The position numbers were made by a program, and so were the translations under genes. 48,325 bases of DNA from JANQEA01 sp964530075 (GTDB lineage: Bacteria > Bipolaricaulota > Bipolaricaulia > UBA7950 > UBA9294): assembly GCA_964530075.1 (NCBI GenBank), contig CAZGXU010000012.1, forward strand, positions 1 to 48,325, read 5' to 3'. Below the pieces are notes generated by a model, which did no database searches, was not told where the DNA came from, and was given only the letters and a program-made list of their open reading frames with translations. Shown piece after piece: positions 9,097-16,996 of this stretch (positions are counted from its first letter, which is position 1; each line of letters starts with the position of its first letter).

Positions 9097-9244
9097 ATGA
9101 CGTGGACGCGTGGGACGGAACCCCCAGACACGCGTCCGGGATGCCACGGGGACGGCGCGGCGTCGTGCCGACCGGTGCGAGCGGACCGCGGCCGGAGCCG
9201 GTGCCCTCGGAACGATCGTCGACCCGCGTCCTCCGTCGCTTCGC

Positions 9245-10108
9245 TCACAGCCGGAACCGGAGGAGGTACTCGGCGAGGGAAGGGAGCTTGTACCGCTTCG
9301 CGAGGCGCTCGGCGGCGCGGCGGAGATCCCGTCCGACGCGCTGGCGCTCGCCGAGAAAGAAGAGGTGCCGCGAGACCCACACGTACAGGTCGGCCTCCTT
9401 CCGATCGGGGAACCGGTCGAGCAGACCGTGTTCTCGGAAGATCTCCACAATCGGATGGTAGAGGTTGTCGTACCACGACGTCACCGCCTCCTCGTAGGTC
9501 ACTTCGCGTCCCTCGTCGATTCCCCGGAAGTAGCGATGCACATCGATGTGCTCGAGCAACACGCGGTAGCCGACGGGTCGGGTGCACTCGATCCTCTGCT
9601 CCGGGCGGAGCTGATCGAGGCGCGTCTTCTTGAGGAAGGCGCGATACTCCGCCTTGAGGATGAGGTCGCGGGCGTCCTTCGGTGTGCCGACCGGCGTGTC
9701 GGGCCTGAACGTGATGACGTGGGCTCGGATCTTCTCGTGTCCGAGCCGCTTGGCGACCGAGACCCGGTGGTTCCCGTCGACGACGTAGTAGGCCCCAGCG
9801 ACTTCGTAGACGTCGATCGGTGGGAACTCGTCGGTCTCGTACAGCGAGTCGCGAACGCGCTCCCAGCGCTCGGCCGTCTGCCAACGGATGGGGAGGAACT
9901 CGCGGTCGAAGTCGCGGTAGCGGCTGACGCTGCCGACGATTTCGTCGAGGTCGATTGCCTTCGTCTGCTCCGAGCCGACCCGCTGCGCGCCGAGCCGCTC
10001 GCGCACCAGATCGAACGGAAGGAGGAGCGTCGGTCGGCCGGTGACGAACGACAGGACCCGCTTCCACGTCGCCTTCCGCCTGGCCCCTTCGAAGTCAACG
10101 TCGGGCAC
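9245..10108 (-). CDS. ParB/sulfiredoxin-fold protein of unknown role
   Basis: The 287-residue protein has a ParB N-terminal-like core near residues 60-130: EFLPIRWQTAERWERVRDSL, then PPIDVYEVAGAYYVVDGNHR followed by VSVAKRLG. The DGNHRVSVAKRLG stretch matches the nucleotide-binding GxHR-type motif of the ParB/Srx fold. The C-terminal half is charged and helical, with a YDNLYHPIVEIFRE segment seen in DUF4032-like proteins, as far as I recall. It is not a chromosome-partition ParB, since the helix-turn-helix and dimer domains are absent. The GTG at 10108 follows GGAGGTGG. It overlaps the end of the metallophosphoesterase gene by 14 bases, so the two are likely translationally coupled and may work together. 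Confidence 0.72.
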   Translation of the reverse strand: MPDVDFEGARRKATWKRVLSFVTGRPTLLLPFDLVRERLGAQRVGSEQTKAIDLDEIVGSVSRYRDFDREFLPIRWQTAERWERVRDSLYETDEFPPIDVYEVAGAYYVVDGNHRVSVAKRLGHEKIRAHVITFRPDTPVGTPKDARDLILKAEYRAFLKKTRLDQLRPEQRIECTRPVGYRVLLEHIDVHRYFRGIDEGREVTYEEAVTSWYDNLYHPIVEIFREHGLLDRFPDRKEADLYVWVSRHLFFLGERQRVGRDLRRAAERLAKRYKLPSLAEYLLRFRL

Positions 10109-10745
10109 GGTCCACCTCCAGCACGGTCGAGCCGTAGACGTTGAGAACCCGCGTGGACCCGAGCCGGTCCGGTTTGACGTCGACGCCGTACGACGGGTGG
10201 ATGTGGCCGTGCAGCGCGAGGCGCGGCCGGAACCACCGGATCAGCCAGCGATGGGTGCGAAACCCTCGATGACAGGGATCGTCCCCTTCGTGGATCCCGG
10301 CCGGGGGGGCGTGGGTGATCAGCACGTCGAGGGCCCGCCCGTAGCGGACCCAGTTCCACAGGAGGCGTGGGACCATCCGGAGCGCACGGGCGAGCATCCG
10401 CGATTCCGTGACGTGAGGGTCCTCCACGCCGCACCAGAGCGTCCCCGCGAGGCCGCCGACCAGGACGACATCGCCGGACCGGACGCGGACGGCCCGGACC
10501 TTCCCGTGAAGGTTCGTCCCCCCTTCGGGCTCCGCAGTGACGGCCCCCGACTCGCGGAGCATCGGTCCGTCGTGGTTGCCGAGGACGAACAGGAACGGCA
10601 CATCGAGGAGCGTGGTGAGGTACTCGAGGTAGTCGTAGGGCAGGTCGCCGCACGACAGGACCAGCTCGACGTCTCGCATGCGGTTCAGCCCCTCGTCGGT
10701 CATCAGGTACTCGTCGACCGAGTCGCTCAGCGCAAGGATCTTCGT
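10095..10745 (-). CDS. Calcineurin-like metallophosphoesterase with apparent ACG start
   Basis: Metal-binding motifs are in order: ALSDSVDE near the N terminus, SCGDLPYDYLE, VLGNHDGP, ITHAPP and LHGHIHPSYG. These are the ligands of a two-metal phosphoesterase, and the enzyme should hydrolyse a phosphoester in the cytoplasm. The first metal motif lies upstream of the first standard start codon (ATG at 10703). The frame is open upstream to a TGA with no ATG, GTG or TTG. At 10745 an ACG is followed by KILALSD, where relatives start MKILALSD, and AGGAGG lies 8 bases before it. I therefore place the start at ACG 10745, as a rare start codon or a base error. The gene ends within the start of the ParB-like gene. 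Confidence 0.75.
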   Translation of the reverse strand, partial: TKILALSDSVDEYLMTDEGLNRMRDVELVLSCGDLPYDYLEYLTTLLDVPFLFVLGNHDGPMLRESGAVTAEPEGGTNLHGKVRAVRVRSGDVVLVGGLAGTLWCGVEDPHVTESRMLARALRMVPRLLWNWVRYGRALDVLITHAPPAGIHEGDDPCHRGFRTHRWLIRWFRPRLALHGHIHPSYGVDVKPDRLGSTRVLNVYGSTVLEVDRARR

Positions 10746-10933
10746 GGCCCGCCCCTCCTGTTCGCCCTCCCATCACAGTACACGCGGACGGCGGCCGATG
10801 CGAGCCGGAGCCCACCGCTCAAGCATCCTTCATCGGTTGTTGTCCGCCCGCGTCGGCGGAGATCCACGCGTTCTCCGGGCGGGGAGGCGAGACCCGTCGA
10901 TGTCGGACGGATCTTCCGACGGGCACACGGCTT

Positions 10934-10962
10934 TTGACAGGCGCAGTGCCCGATTCTATCCT
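10934..10962 (+). promoter_or_regulatory. Sigma70-type promoter for the FlgD-like gene
   Basis: TTGACA (10934-10939), 17-base spacer, TATCCT (10957-10962). The -35 is consensus. Transcription would start near 10969, about 36 bases before the ATG at 11005. Confidence 0.65.
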
Positions 10963-11004
10963 GCGTTCGTGGGGTAGGTGTCTACAGGAGATGGGGAGGT
11001 GGAG

Positions 11005-11411
11005 ATGAATCGCCGGATCGCGATGGGCATCGGAACGCTGCTGGCGATCACGCTGTTGGTCGGATGGACCGCCGTCGCGACGGACGCGAGGATGTACTTC
11101 GCGTCCGACAAGAACGGGCAGAACGTGGTGACGAACGTCCAAGAGGGCGATTCGATTTGGGTTGTGGTCTTCGACCCGGACGAGAACCTCGACTGCGACG
11201 TCCGCGACAAGTTCTGGACCGACGTGAAGCTGATGGACCCCAAGACGGGCGCGCGAACGTCGACTGGGAAAGCTGGGGAGACTGCGCCGATGTCGACCCG
11301 TACGACTACGTCGGTCGGCCGGTGGCCAACGGGGTCTACATCTACGTCCTCACGGCGACCGACGGGACGAGCCGCTTCAACGACAAGGGGAAGCTGTTCC
11401 TGAAGCGATAG
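11005..11411 (+). pseudogene. Secreted FlgD/FlgD_ig-like protein, interrupted by a frameshift
   Basis: From the ATG at 11005 (after GGGGAGGTGGAG) the frame encodes a signal peptide and then DARMYFASDKNGQNVVTNV through KLMDPKTGA. Near 11246-11262 the sensible frame switches to another, which continues NVDWESWGDCADVDPYDY and ends PVANGVYIYVLTATDGTSRF to a stop at 11411. The tail GVYIYVLTATDG is typical of FlgD Ig-like or secretion-tail repeats. The combined length, 407 bases, is one short of a multiple of three, so a single lost base in the GGGCGCGCG run would repair it. This could be a sequencing error or a genuine mutation. Its role is unknown; it is an extracytoplasmic protein if intact. Confidence 0.65.
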
Positions 11412-11536
11412 GCGGTGGATCGGCCGCAGGCCGAGCGGCTTGGGGGGTTGACGTCGTTCGGTCGTGTCGAAACCCGTGCGTGAGGAGAGCTTCTACCGAA
11501 CGAGGGAGGGCCCCCGGAATAGGGAAGGAGATGCGT

Positions 11537-11995
11537 ATGCTGAACGTTGGGGATACGGCACCGGACTTCGAGCTGACGTCGGACACGGGCGGGAAAGTGA
11601 GGCTCGCCGACTTCGCCGGCAAACGGGTGGTCCTCTACTTCTACCCGAAGGCGGGCACGCCGGGCTGTACGAAACAGGCGTGCGCCCTCCGGGACATCCA
11701 CCCGGACATCGAGGAGAAGGACATCGTCGTCATCGGGATCAGCCCGGACAGACCGGAGGCGCTGGCGAGGTTCCGCGCCAAGTACGACCTCCCGTTCGTC
11801 CTCCTCTCCGACCCGGACCACGCCGTCGCCGCGGCGTACGGGGCGTGGGGCGGGAGGAAGCTCTACAGGCGAAGCCTCATGGGGATCCTCCGCACCCACG
11901 TCGCGATCGACGCGGACGGCAAGGTGATGCAGTACAGGCTGAAGGTCAAGCCGCGCTCGACCGCGGAGCTCGCCAAGTCGCTGGCGGAAGGGTGA
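11537..11995 (+). CDS. bcp: Thiol peroxidase, Bcp/PrxQ-type peroxiredoxin
   Basis: The 152-residue protein matches the PrxQ (bacterioferritin comigratory protein) family, which reduces hydroperoxides using thioredoxin-type donors in the cytoplasm. It has FYPKAGTPGCTKQACALRD, with the peroxidatic Cys44 and a resolving Cys49 five residues later, the usual PrxQ arrangement. It also has the family start MLNVGDTAPDFEL. Two ATGs, at 11531 and 11537, are in frame; the second is better spaced (6 bases) from AGGAG and gives the standard N terminus, so I used it. It is a single gene. A large hairpin (12078-12117) separates it from the convergent next gene. Confidence 0.93.
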   Translation: MLNVGDTAPDFELTSDTGGKVRLADFAGKRVVLYFYPKAGTPGCTKQACALRDIHPDIEEKDIVVIGISPDRPEALARFRAKYDLPFVLLSDPDHAVAAAYGAWGGRKLYRRSLMGILRTHVAIDADGKVMQYRLKVKPRSTAELAKSLAEG

Positions 11996-12077
11996 AGCGG
12001 GCGGACGGCTGGACCCGGAGGCGCGGTCGCGATCTCGCTCTCAGGCCTCCTCGCCGCCGCGCGTTCGAACCGTCGAT

Positions 12078-12117
12078 GAGCGGCACGAGCGCTCTGACTT
12101 GATCACTCGTGCCGCTC
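12078..12117. terminator. Strong hairpin between convergent genes
   Basis: GAGCGGCACGAG (12078-12089) pairs perfectly with CTCGTGCCGCTC (12106-12117) over a 16-base loop. It lies between the ends of bcp and the convergent exported-protein gene, a good place for a bidirectional stop. It lacks a T-run, so termination is an inference. Confidence 0.45.
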
Positions 12118-12225
12118 GTAGGGAGAGGGCCCGGCGTCGGATCGATGTTCGTCCTCCTCGGCGACGCGATCGCCGGGTACGCTCATCCGCCGATCCGGAC
12201 GATCCCGCGGAGTTCGCCGCGCCGA

Positions 12226-13326
12226 CTACCACGTGATGAGGAACCCGAAGTCGAGCGAGGTCACGCCGACCCCGAGAACGTAGTCCGTCCCCATGCTGAA
12301 CTCCATGCTCGGTGTGAATGCGATCGACATGTCGAACGTGAACTTCGCGGCGTCGAACAGGTGCACGCTCTCTTCGTCGAAGAAGACCGCTGCCTCGAAG
12401 TCGAACGGCCCGCAGCAGGCATCTTCGTCGGCCTCGATCATGTACATTTCCCAGTAGTCGCCCAGAATTCCGGGCTTCGAGACGAACTCACCGTCGCCCC
12501 AAAACGAGATCGCTGTGAACTGGACGTCACCGACATCACACTCGAGCTTGAAGCCGTCGAAGTGGAGGGCGTCGAAGGTCAGAGTGCCGCTCGTCTCGAC
12601 GCCGACGTAGAGCTCCACGCAAACGGCCGAGAAGTCGAAGCTCGGAGTGATGGTGAGGGACTTCGTCTGCACCGTGAATTCAATCTTCGCGTCGAGCGTC
12701 ACCCATGGGAACTCCGGGATGGCGATCTCCGCCGCTTCGAAGACGATCTTGTCGAATCCGGAGCAGTCGAAGTAGATCGTCGACTTGACCTCCGTGCAGC
12801 AGAATGGGAAATCGATCCCGATCCGCAGGCTGGAGAAGTCGAGGTCGCATTCGCCGATCGGGTCGTCGTCATCGCCGAACTTGGCGATTGCTACAATGTC
12901 GATGCCTTCGGACGACCCCCTCACCTGAAGGGTGAGAAACGAGTCTTCGTCGTACAGTTCGAATGTCCCGCTGAACGTCACCCCGCTCAACTGGACCGTC
13001 GTCGTCATCGTCCATTTCTCGAACTCCGGCACGTCCGGATCGAAGTTGAGCGCCGAGGAGACGGTGAACCCCCCGACCACGCCGATCGTCGAGAAAGCCT
13101 GATTCTTCCACCCGGACTCATCGAGAATGCTCAGCGAACTGAACGTCCAGTCCCCGACCGTGTACTTCACCAGCAGCTCAGCTGAGTAGCTGAACGCTTC
13201 CACGAACGACGAGGTCTGGGGGTTGATCCCAAGATCGATCCGCCAGTGTCCAGTCAATGCCTCGGCCGAGCCGGCCAGCGCGAAGCCCATCACGATTACA
13301 GCACCGAGTATGAATGCACGTCGCAT
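12226..13326 (-). CDS. Exported beta-rich protein, probable outer-membrane protein
   Basis: The 366-residue protein starts with a signal peptide (MRRAFILGAVIVMGFALAGS, cleavage near AEA-L). The mature part is a long series of alternating-residue beta strands joined by acidic turns. It contains several Cys residues, including adjacent pairs (FCCTE and ACCGPF) and an SSLRIGIDFPFCC segment. It ends in the aromatic DFGFLITW, as outer-membrane barrels often do. I do not recognise a family. The pattern of repeated ~35-45-residue strand pairs suggests an internally repetitive barrel or beta-helix. AGGGAGGTAGGG precedes the ATG. The paired cysteines are unusual and could bind metal or form disulfides. 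Confidence 0.75.
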   Translation of the reverse strand: MRRAFILGAVIVMGFALAGSAEALTGHWRIDLGINPQTSSFVEAFSYSAELLVKYTVGDWTFSSLSILDESGWKNQAFSTIGVVGGFTVSSALNFDPDVPEFEKWTMTTTVQLSGVTFSGTFELYDEDSFLTLQVRGSSEGIDIVAIAKFGDDDDPIGECDLDFSSLRIGIDFPFCCTEVKSTIYFDCSGFDKIVFEAAEIAIPEFPWVTLDAKIEFTVQTKSLTITPSFDFSAVCVELYVGVETSGTLTFDALHFDGFKLECDVGDVQFTAISFWGDGEFVSKPGILGDYWEMYMIEADEDACCGPFDFEAAVFFDEESVHLFDAAKFTFDMSIAFTPSMEFSMGTDYVLGVGVTSLDFGFLITW

Positions 13327-13734
13327 CGCCCTACCTCCCTAATGGTCCGAGACATGTCACTGGACGTGAACCCGGGACAGGAGTAGATGCGGTCCCAAAG
13401 AAGCGACGACGGATGCGAGCGGACACCGATAGCGGCGAACCGGCCTTGCTTGCCCCCGTCCGGCCGATCATCGGCTGCCCAATCCGTCTGCCCTCGTCGC
13501 TTGCTAGCATCGTCGGTCCCTCGTTCCGGAAACCAGCGGCTAGCAGACACCCGGTTGGCAACAGGCTAGCGCGGGCCGAAGCGCGTTGCCGTTCTGCACG
13601 CTCCGTTCGGGGCGGACATTCGTCCCCGCGACGTGGCACCCGCCGCACCTGCACCCATCGCCGGAGCGATACGGGTTTCCGGAAGGACGATCACTTGATA
13701 AATGAGAGGGGGAAACCATAATAGAGAATCGGTG
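13327..13734. other. Intergenic region, nothing recognised
   Basis: About 400 bases between the divergent exported-protein and radC genes. Short open frames on both strands have no start signals or domains. Promoters for both genes must lie here, but I see no convincing hexamer pair. Confidence 0.4.
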
Positions 13735-14451
13735 ATGTCAATGGATACGTCTCGGCTCGGCGAGCCCTTCCACCGCTGGGATCCGAAGAAGAGACACCGC
13801 ATTCAGGATTTGCCGGACGTGGATCGACCTCGAGAGAAGCTCGTACGGAGAGGCGCCGCTTCCCTGTCGGACGTCGAGTTGCTCGCGTTACTGCTCGGAA
13901 GCGGGACGAAGCGGACCAGCGTCCTCGACCTCGCATCGAGGATCCTGCGGACCCTCGGCGGCCGCCTCGATCCGGACAACCTCGATCAGCTGCAGTCGAT
14001 CGTGGGCGTCGGAAGAGCGAAGGCATGTCAGATCGAGGCCGCGCTCGAATTGGCTCGACGGCACATCGCCAAGGCTCGGCACGTCATCCGCGAGGCGGCG
14101 GACGCCCTCCCCTACTTGCAGTCGATCCGAGGGAAGAGGCAGGAGCATTTCGTCTGCTTGTCCTTGAACGGGGCCAACGAGGTGATCGAATCGCGCGTCG
14201 TGACGGTCGGGCTCCTCGATACGAATCAAGTCCACCCCCGCGAGGTGTTCTCCGACCCGATCAGCGATCGCGCCGCCGCCGTGCTCGTCGCGCACAACCA
14301 TCCTTCGGGGACGCTCGAGCCGAGCCCGGAGGACCTCGCCCTCACCCGCCGAATCGTCAAAGCAGGCGACCTTCTGGGGATCCGCGTCCTCGACCACTTG
14401 ATCGTCACCGAGGACGGGTTCCTGTCACTGAAGGAGGCGGGGCGGCTTTGA
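13735..14451 (+). CDS. radC: RadC family JAB/MPN metalloprotein (UPF0758)
   Basis: The protein is about 238 residues. The N-terminal part has the family segment QDLPDVDRPREKLVRRGAAS, followed by a helix-hairpin-helix-like stretch (QSIVGVGRAKACQIEAA). The C-terminal JAB domain carries the zinc motif HNHPSGTLEPSPEDLALT (HxH-x-S/D pattern), plus a DHLIV segment near the end. RadC proteins were named for DNA repair, but their true role is unsettled. The start is uncertain: ATGs at 13702, 13735 and 13741 are in frame and none has a strong ribosome site. I chose 13735 because family members need little upstream of QDLP. The gene is convergent with the next one. Confidence 0.9.
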   Translation: MSMDTSRLGEPFHRWDPKKRHRIQDLPDVDRPREKLVRRGAASLSDVELLALLLGSGTKRTSVLDLASRILRTLGGRLDPDNLDQLQSIVGVGRAKACQIEAALELARRHIAKARHVIREAADALPYLQSIRGKRQEHFVCLSLNGANEVIESRVVTVGLLDTNQVHPREVFSDPISDRAAAVLVAHNHPSGTLEPSPEDLALTRRIVKAGDLLGIRVLDHLIVTEDGFLSLKEAGRL

Positions 14452-14470
14452 GCGGGGCCGGAACGGCCGC

Positions 14471-15478
14471 CTATTCACCGGGAAACTCGAACGTCGCGAC
14501 GACCGGCCAGTGATCGGAGACGGTCCCCGCCGCGTACGCATGATCGATCTGCACGTCGACGAGATACGGGACCAACCCCTGGCTCACGTAGATGTGATCG
14601 ATCTGGGAGTGCTCGTCGTCCCCGTCGTCGATGCCGTTGCCGTTCCGGTCGTACCAGTAGGTGTAGCGCTCGCACTGATCCAGCCGGTCGCAGACATTGA
14701 CGAGCTCGTCGCCTTCCCGATCGGGATCGACGTCCTTGAGCAGATGATCGACGCACGAGCGCGGCTCGTCCCCCGCCGCGTCGCAGACCTCGGCGTCGAA
14801 GTCGTTGACGTCGCCGAGGACGATCACCTCGTGCCCCGCGTCGAGGAACCTCCTCGTCAGATCGCGGATGATGCTCGCCTGCGCCTCGCGCCGGACGACC
14901 CGATCCAGCTCGTCGGGGTAGGCAAGAAGGTGAAGGCCGATCAGGGTGATCGTCGTTCCGCCGATCTCGGTCGTCGCCCAGTAGTTCTTGTCCGCTGCCT
15001 CGGTCCCATGGGGCCCCCGAAGGCTCGACTCGGGGATCGGATACCGGACCTCCGCGTCGCTCCGTCCGAGCTCGGCGACGGGGAAGCGCGACAGCCCGGC
15101 AACGTCCTGACCGGTGTAGTCGTCGGTCCCCTGGACGAAGATCGGCTGGTACTCGCCCCCGAGCTTCTCGTTCAGCCGATCGAGCATCGCGTCGTCCTCG
15201 ATCTCGGCGATGCTGACGAAATCGGGGTCGACCGAGGCGAGGTAGGAGGCGACATCGGCGAGATGAGCCTCGGCGTCCTCCGGGCACTGAGGCGCCGTCG
15301 AGAAGCCCTCTTCGCCCACGCCGTCGAACAGCCAGCACGCGTTCAGCGCGACGACCTTGAACGAGACCGGTCCGGTCCCCGCATCGGCGGTCCGCTCGGA
15401 CGTTTCGCTGTCGCACCCGATGAGACCCGCCGCGATCAGGCAGAGCATGAGCGCGACGATGCTTCTCGGCGTTCTCAT
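14471..15478 (-). CDS. Endonuclease/exonuclease/phosphatase-family lipoprotein
   Basis: The 335-residue protein starts with a lipoprotein signal ending AAGLIGC (Cys at about residue 22). The EEP fold follows: VVALNACWLFDG, DFVSIAEIEDDAML with the catalytic Glu, GLHLLAYP, the diagnostic VLGDVNDFD (Asp and Asn ligands), SQIDHIYVS and VSDHWPV with the final His. The family includes metal-dependent nucleases and phosphodiesterases. As a lipoprotein it should act in the periplasm or at the surface, so extracellular nucleic acid or a phosphoester is a likely substrate. A TATAAT box ends only 9 bases before the ATG, which suggests a very short leader. The gene is convergent with radC. Confidence 0.85.
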   Translation of the reverse strand: MRTPRSIVALMLCLIAAGLIGCDSETSERTADAGTGPVSFKVVALNACWLFDGVGEEGFSTAPQCPEDAEAHLADVASYLASVDPDFVSIAEIEDDAMLDRLNEKLGGEYQPIFVQGTDDYTGQDVAGLSRFPVAELGRSDAEVRYPIPESSLRGPHGTEAADKNYWATTEIGGTTITLIGLHLLAYPDELDRVVRREAQASIIRDLTRRFLDAGHEVIVLGDVNDFDAEVCDAAGDEPRSCVDHLLKDVDPDREGDELVNVCDRLDQCERYTYWYDRNGNGIDDGDDEHSQIDHIYVSQGLVPYLVDVQIDHAYAAGTVSDHWPVVATFEFPGE

Positions 15479-15487
15479 GACCGCCGG

Positions 15488-15493
15488 ATTATA
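15488..15493 (-). promoter_or_regulatory. Consensus -10 box of the EEP lipoprotein gene
   Basis: TATAAT on the minus strand is centred about 12 bases before the ATG at 15478. The base positions 17 further upstream (TACCGC) are a poor -35. If used, transcription would start at or next to the start codon, giving a leaderless or near-leaderless message; no ribosome site is seen, which agrees. Confidence 0.45.
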
Positions 15494-15594
15494 GCTGAGG
15501 CTGCAGAGTTGCGGTAGGACCCGGAGAACTCCGCCCTCCAACGCACGCGCCGCGGCAGCCGTAAGGCAGCGCGTGCGTCCCTCCGCGACCCTCT

Positions 15595-16698
15595 CTAGAG
15601 CAGATCCAACGCGGCGGTCACCGAAATGTCGGTCGACCACCCGGGCTCACCGGTGTCCCTCGTGAAAGACGCCTGGACCAGGATATCGATCCCCGCGACG
15701 TCGAAGCCGATCGCGAGGCCGGCGGAGTGGCTCGACGTCGCTGCGAGCCCGGCCGGTTTCACCCGTTGAACGACATAGTCGGCGAGCAGCGTGCTGTCCC
15801 CGGTCAGGGCGTACTCGTAGCTGAGCGACGCGTTCAGCGTGTTCTCGTCCATGAGGTCGAACGGCCCGGAGTAGCTCGCGTGGAACAGGAGCTGGTCGTC
15901 CGGTCCGAACGCAAACGCCGCGTCGGCCGACCCACCGACGACCACGTTCTGGGCCCCGCCGTACGGATCGATCAGCTCGTACCCGATCCCGCCCTGGATC
16001 GCCCAGCCGCACCGGCGCTCGTCGCCGGTCATCGAGACGACTTCCTCGATGGTCAACAGCGCGCGGGCGTCCAGAGCAGTCCCGGTCACGCCCTCGATCA
16101 GCGATTCGATGTCGGAGACGAGCTCCTTCAGGGATTCGTACTCGATCCGGCGTCCGATCGACCCGGCGATCGCCAGCAGCACGTCGTCCGACAGCGGGTC
16201 GACGAGCGCCCCCAGACCGAGAAGCTCCTCCTCAATCGTGATCGCCTTGGCCAACGGCGTCACATCGCTGAAACGGCCGATCCCGACCCCGACCCGTACG
16301 TCGAGCCCGGGCTGGGGCCGCCCCGTCGCCATCGACGTTTCCAGACCGCCGAATGCGAACAGCAGGGCCTCCTGGATCGGGTAGTACCGGAACGTCGCCG
16401 CGCCCTGGCCGAGCCACGCGGTCGGGGCGAATTCGTCGAGCGTCAGTTCGGCCGCTCCGGCCAGAGAGAGGCCGTAGTTCGGAGAATCGAACAACTGGTC
16501 GTAGTCGAACGTTAGTCGTCCCGAGTTCACGTCGACTCCGGCCGTGTTCGCGTCGTCGTAGTACCGATAGCCGAACGACAGTCTCGCGTCGGTCAGCGCC
16601 GTCTTCGGGGAGTGGTACTCGCAGATCGAGAGCGCCCATCCCTGGACACCGAGCGCGAAGAGCAGGACAACCGCCCCGAGAACCCCCACCTTTTTCAT
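15595..16698 (-). CDS. Exported protein, probable outer-membrane beta-barrel
   Basis: The 367-residue protein begins with a signal peptide (MKKVGVLGAVVLLFALGVQG, cleavage near GWA-L). Its C-terminal half is clear amphipathic beta strand: AIQGGIGYELIDPYGG, LLFHASYSGPFDL, NASLSYEYALTGDS and STDISVTAALDLL at the end. The middle (about residues 150-240) is instead helical and acidic, an unusual insertion for a barrel. No family was recognised. GAGGGGGTG lies 7 bases before the ATG, and a good promoter is present upstream (16736-16764). Confidence 0.75.
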   Translation of the reverse strand: MKKVGVLGAVVLLFALGVQGWALSICEYHSPKTALTDARLSFGYRYYDDANTAGVDVNSGRLTFDYDQLFDSPNYGLSLAGAAELTLDEFAPTAWLGQGAATFRYYPIQEALLFAFGGLETSMATGRPQPGLDVRVGVGIGRFSDVTPLAKAITIEEELLGLGALVDPLSDDVLLAIAGSIGRRIEYESLKELVSDIESLIEGVTGTALDARALLTIEEVVSMTGDERRCGWAIQGGIGYELIDPYGGAQNVVVGGSADAAFAFGPDDQLLFHASYSGPFDLMDENTLNASLSYEYALTGDSTLLADYVVQRVKPAGLAATSSHSAGLAIGFDVAGIDILVQASFTRDTGEPGWSTDISVTAALDLL

Positions 16699-16735
16699 TT
16701 TGCACACCCCCTCACTCAATTGTGCAGCGGTCGAC

Positions 16736-16764
16736 AGTGTAGCCGGGAAGACCGGGACTGTGAA
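16736..16764 (-). promoter_or_regulatory. Sigma70-type promoter for the beta-barrel gene
   Basis: On the minus strand TTCACA (16764-16759), a 17-base spacer and TACACT (16741-16736). The hexamers differ from consensus at one or two positions each. Transcription would start about 30 bases before the ATG at 16698. Confidence 0.6.
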
Positions 16765-16996
16765 GCTGCCATCGGGCAGCAGGCGGGTCCGGACGTCGGG
16801 AGTGACGCTCGTCGATCCTCCGATGCACCCCCGACCGGCATCGCGGCGCGATCGACGAGCCGGCCGCCGCACTTCGGACACCGTCCGCGCCGCGCCCTCG
16901 ACCCGCCGAGCGGACCGGACCGCTTCACTGCGAGCGCTTTTGACGCGCCGGCCCTCGGCGTCCAAGATGCTTGACGGAGACAGAAGGGGAGACGTG

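Noticed and set aside
9050..9100. T-box or SAM riboswitch upstream of hom
   Set aside because: No T-box TGGNACCGCG motif, specifier loop or SAM-type core could be found, and no terminator follows.
14453..14470. Terminator between convergent radC and the EEP lipoprotein gene
   Set aside because: Only a 5-bp stem (GGCCG/CGGCC) with a 3-base loop and no T-run; too weak to call.
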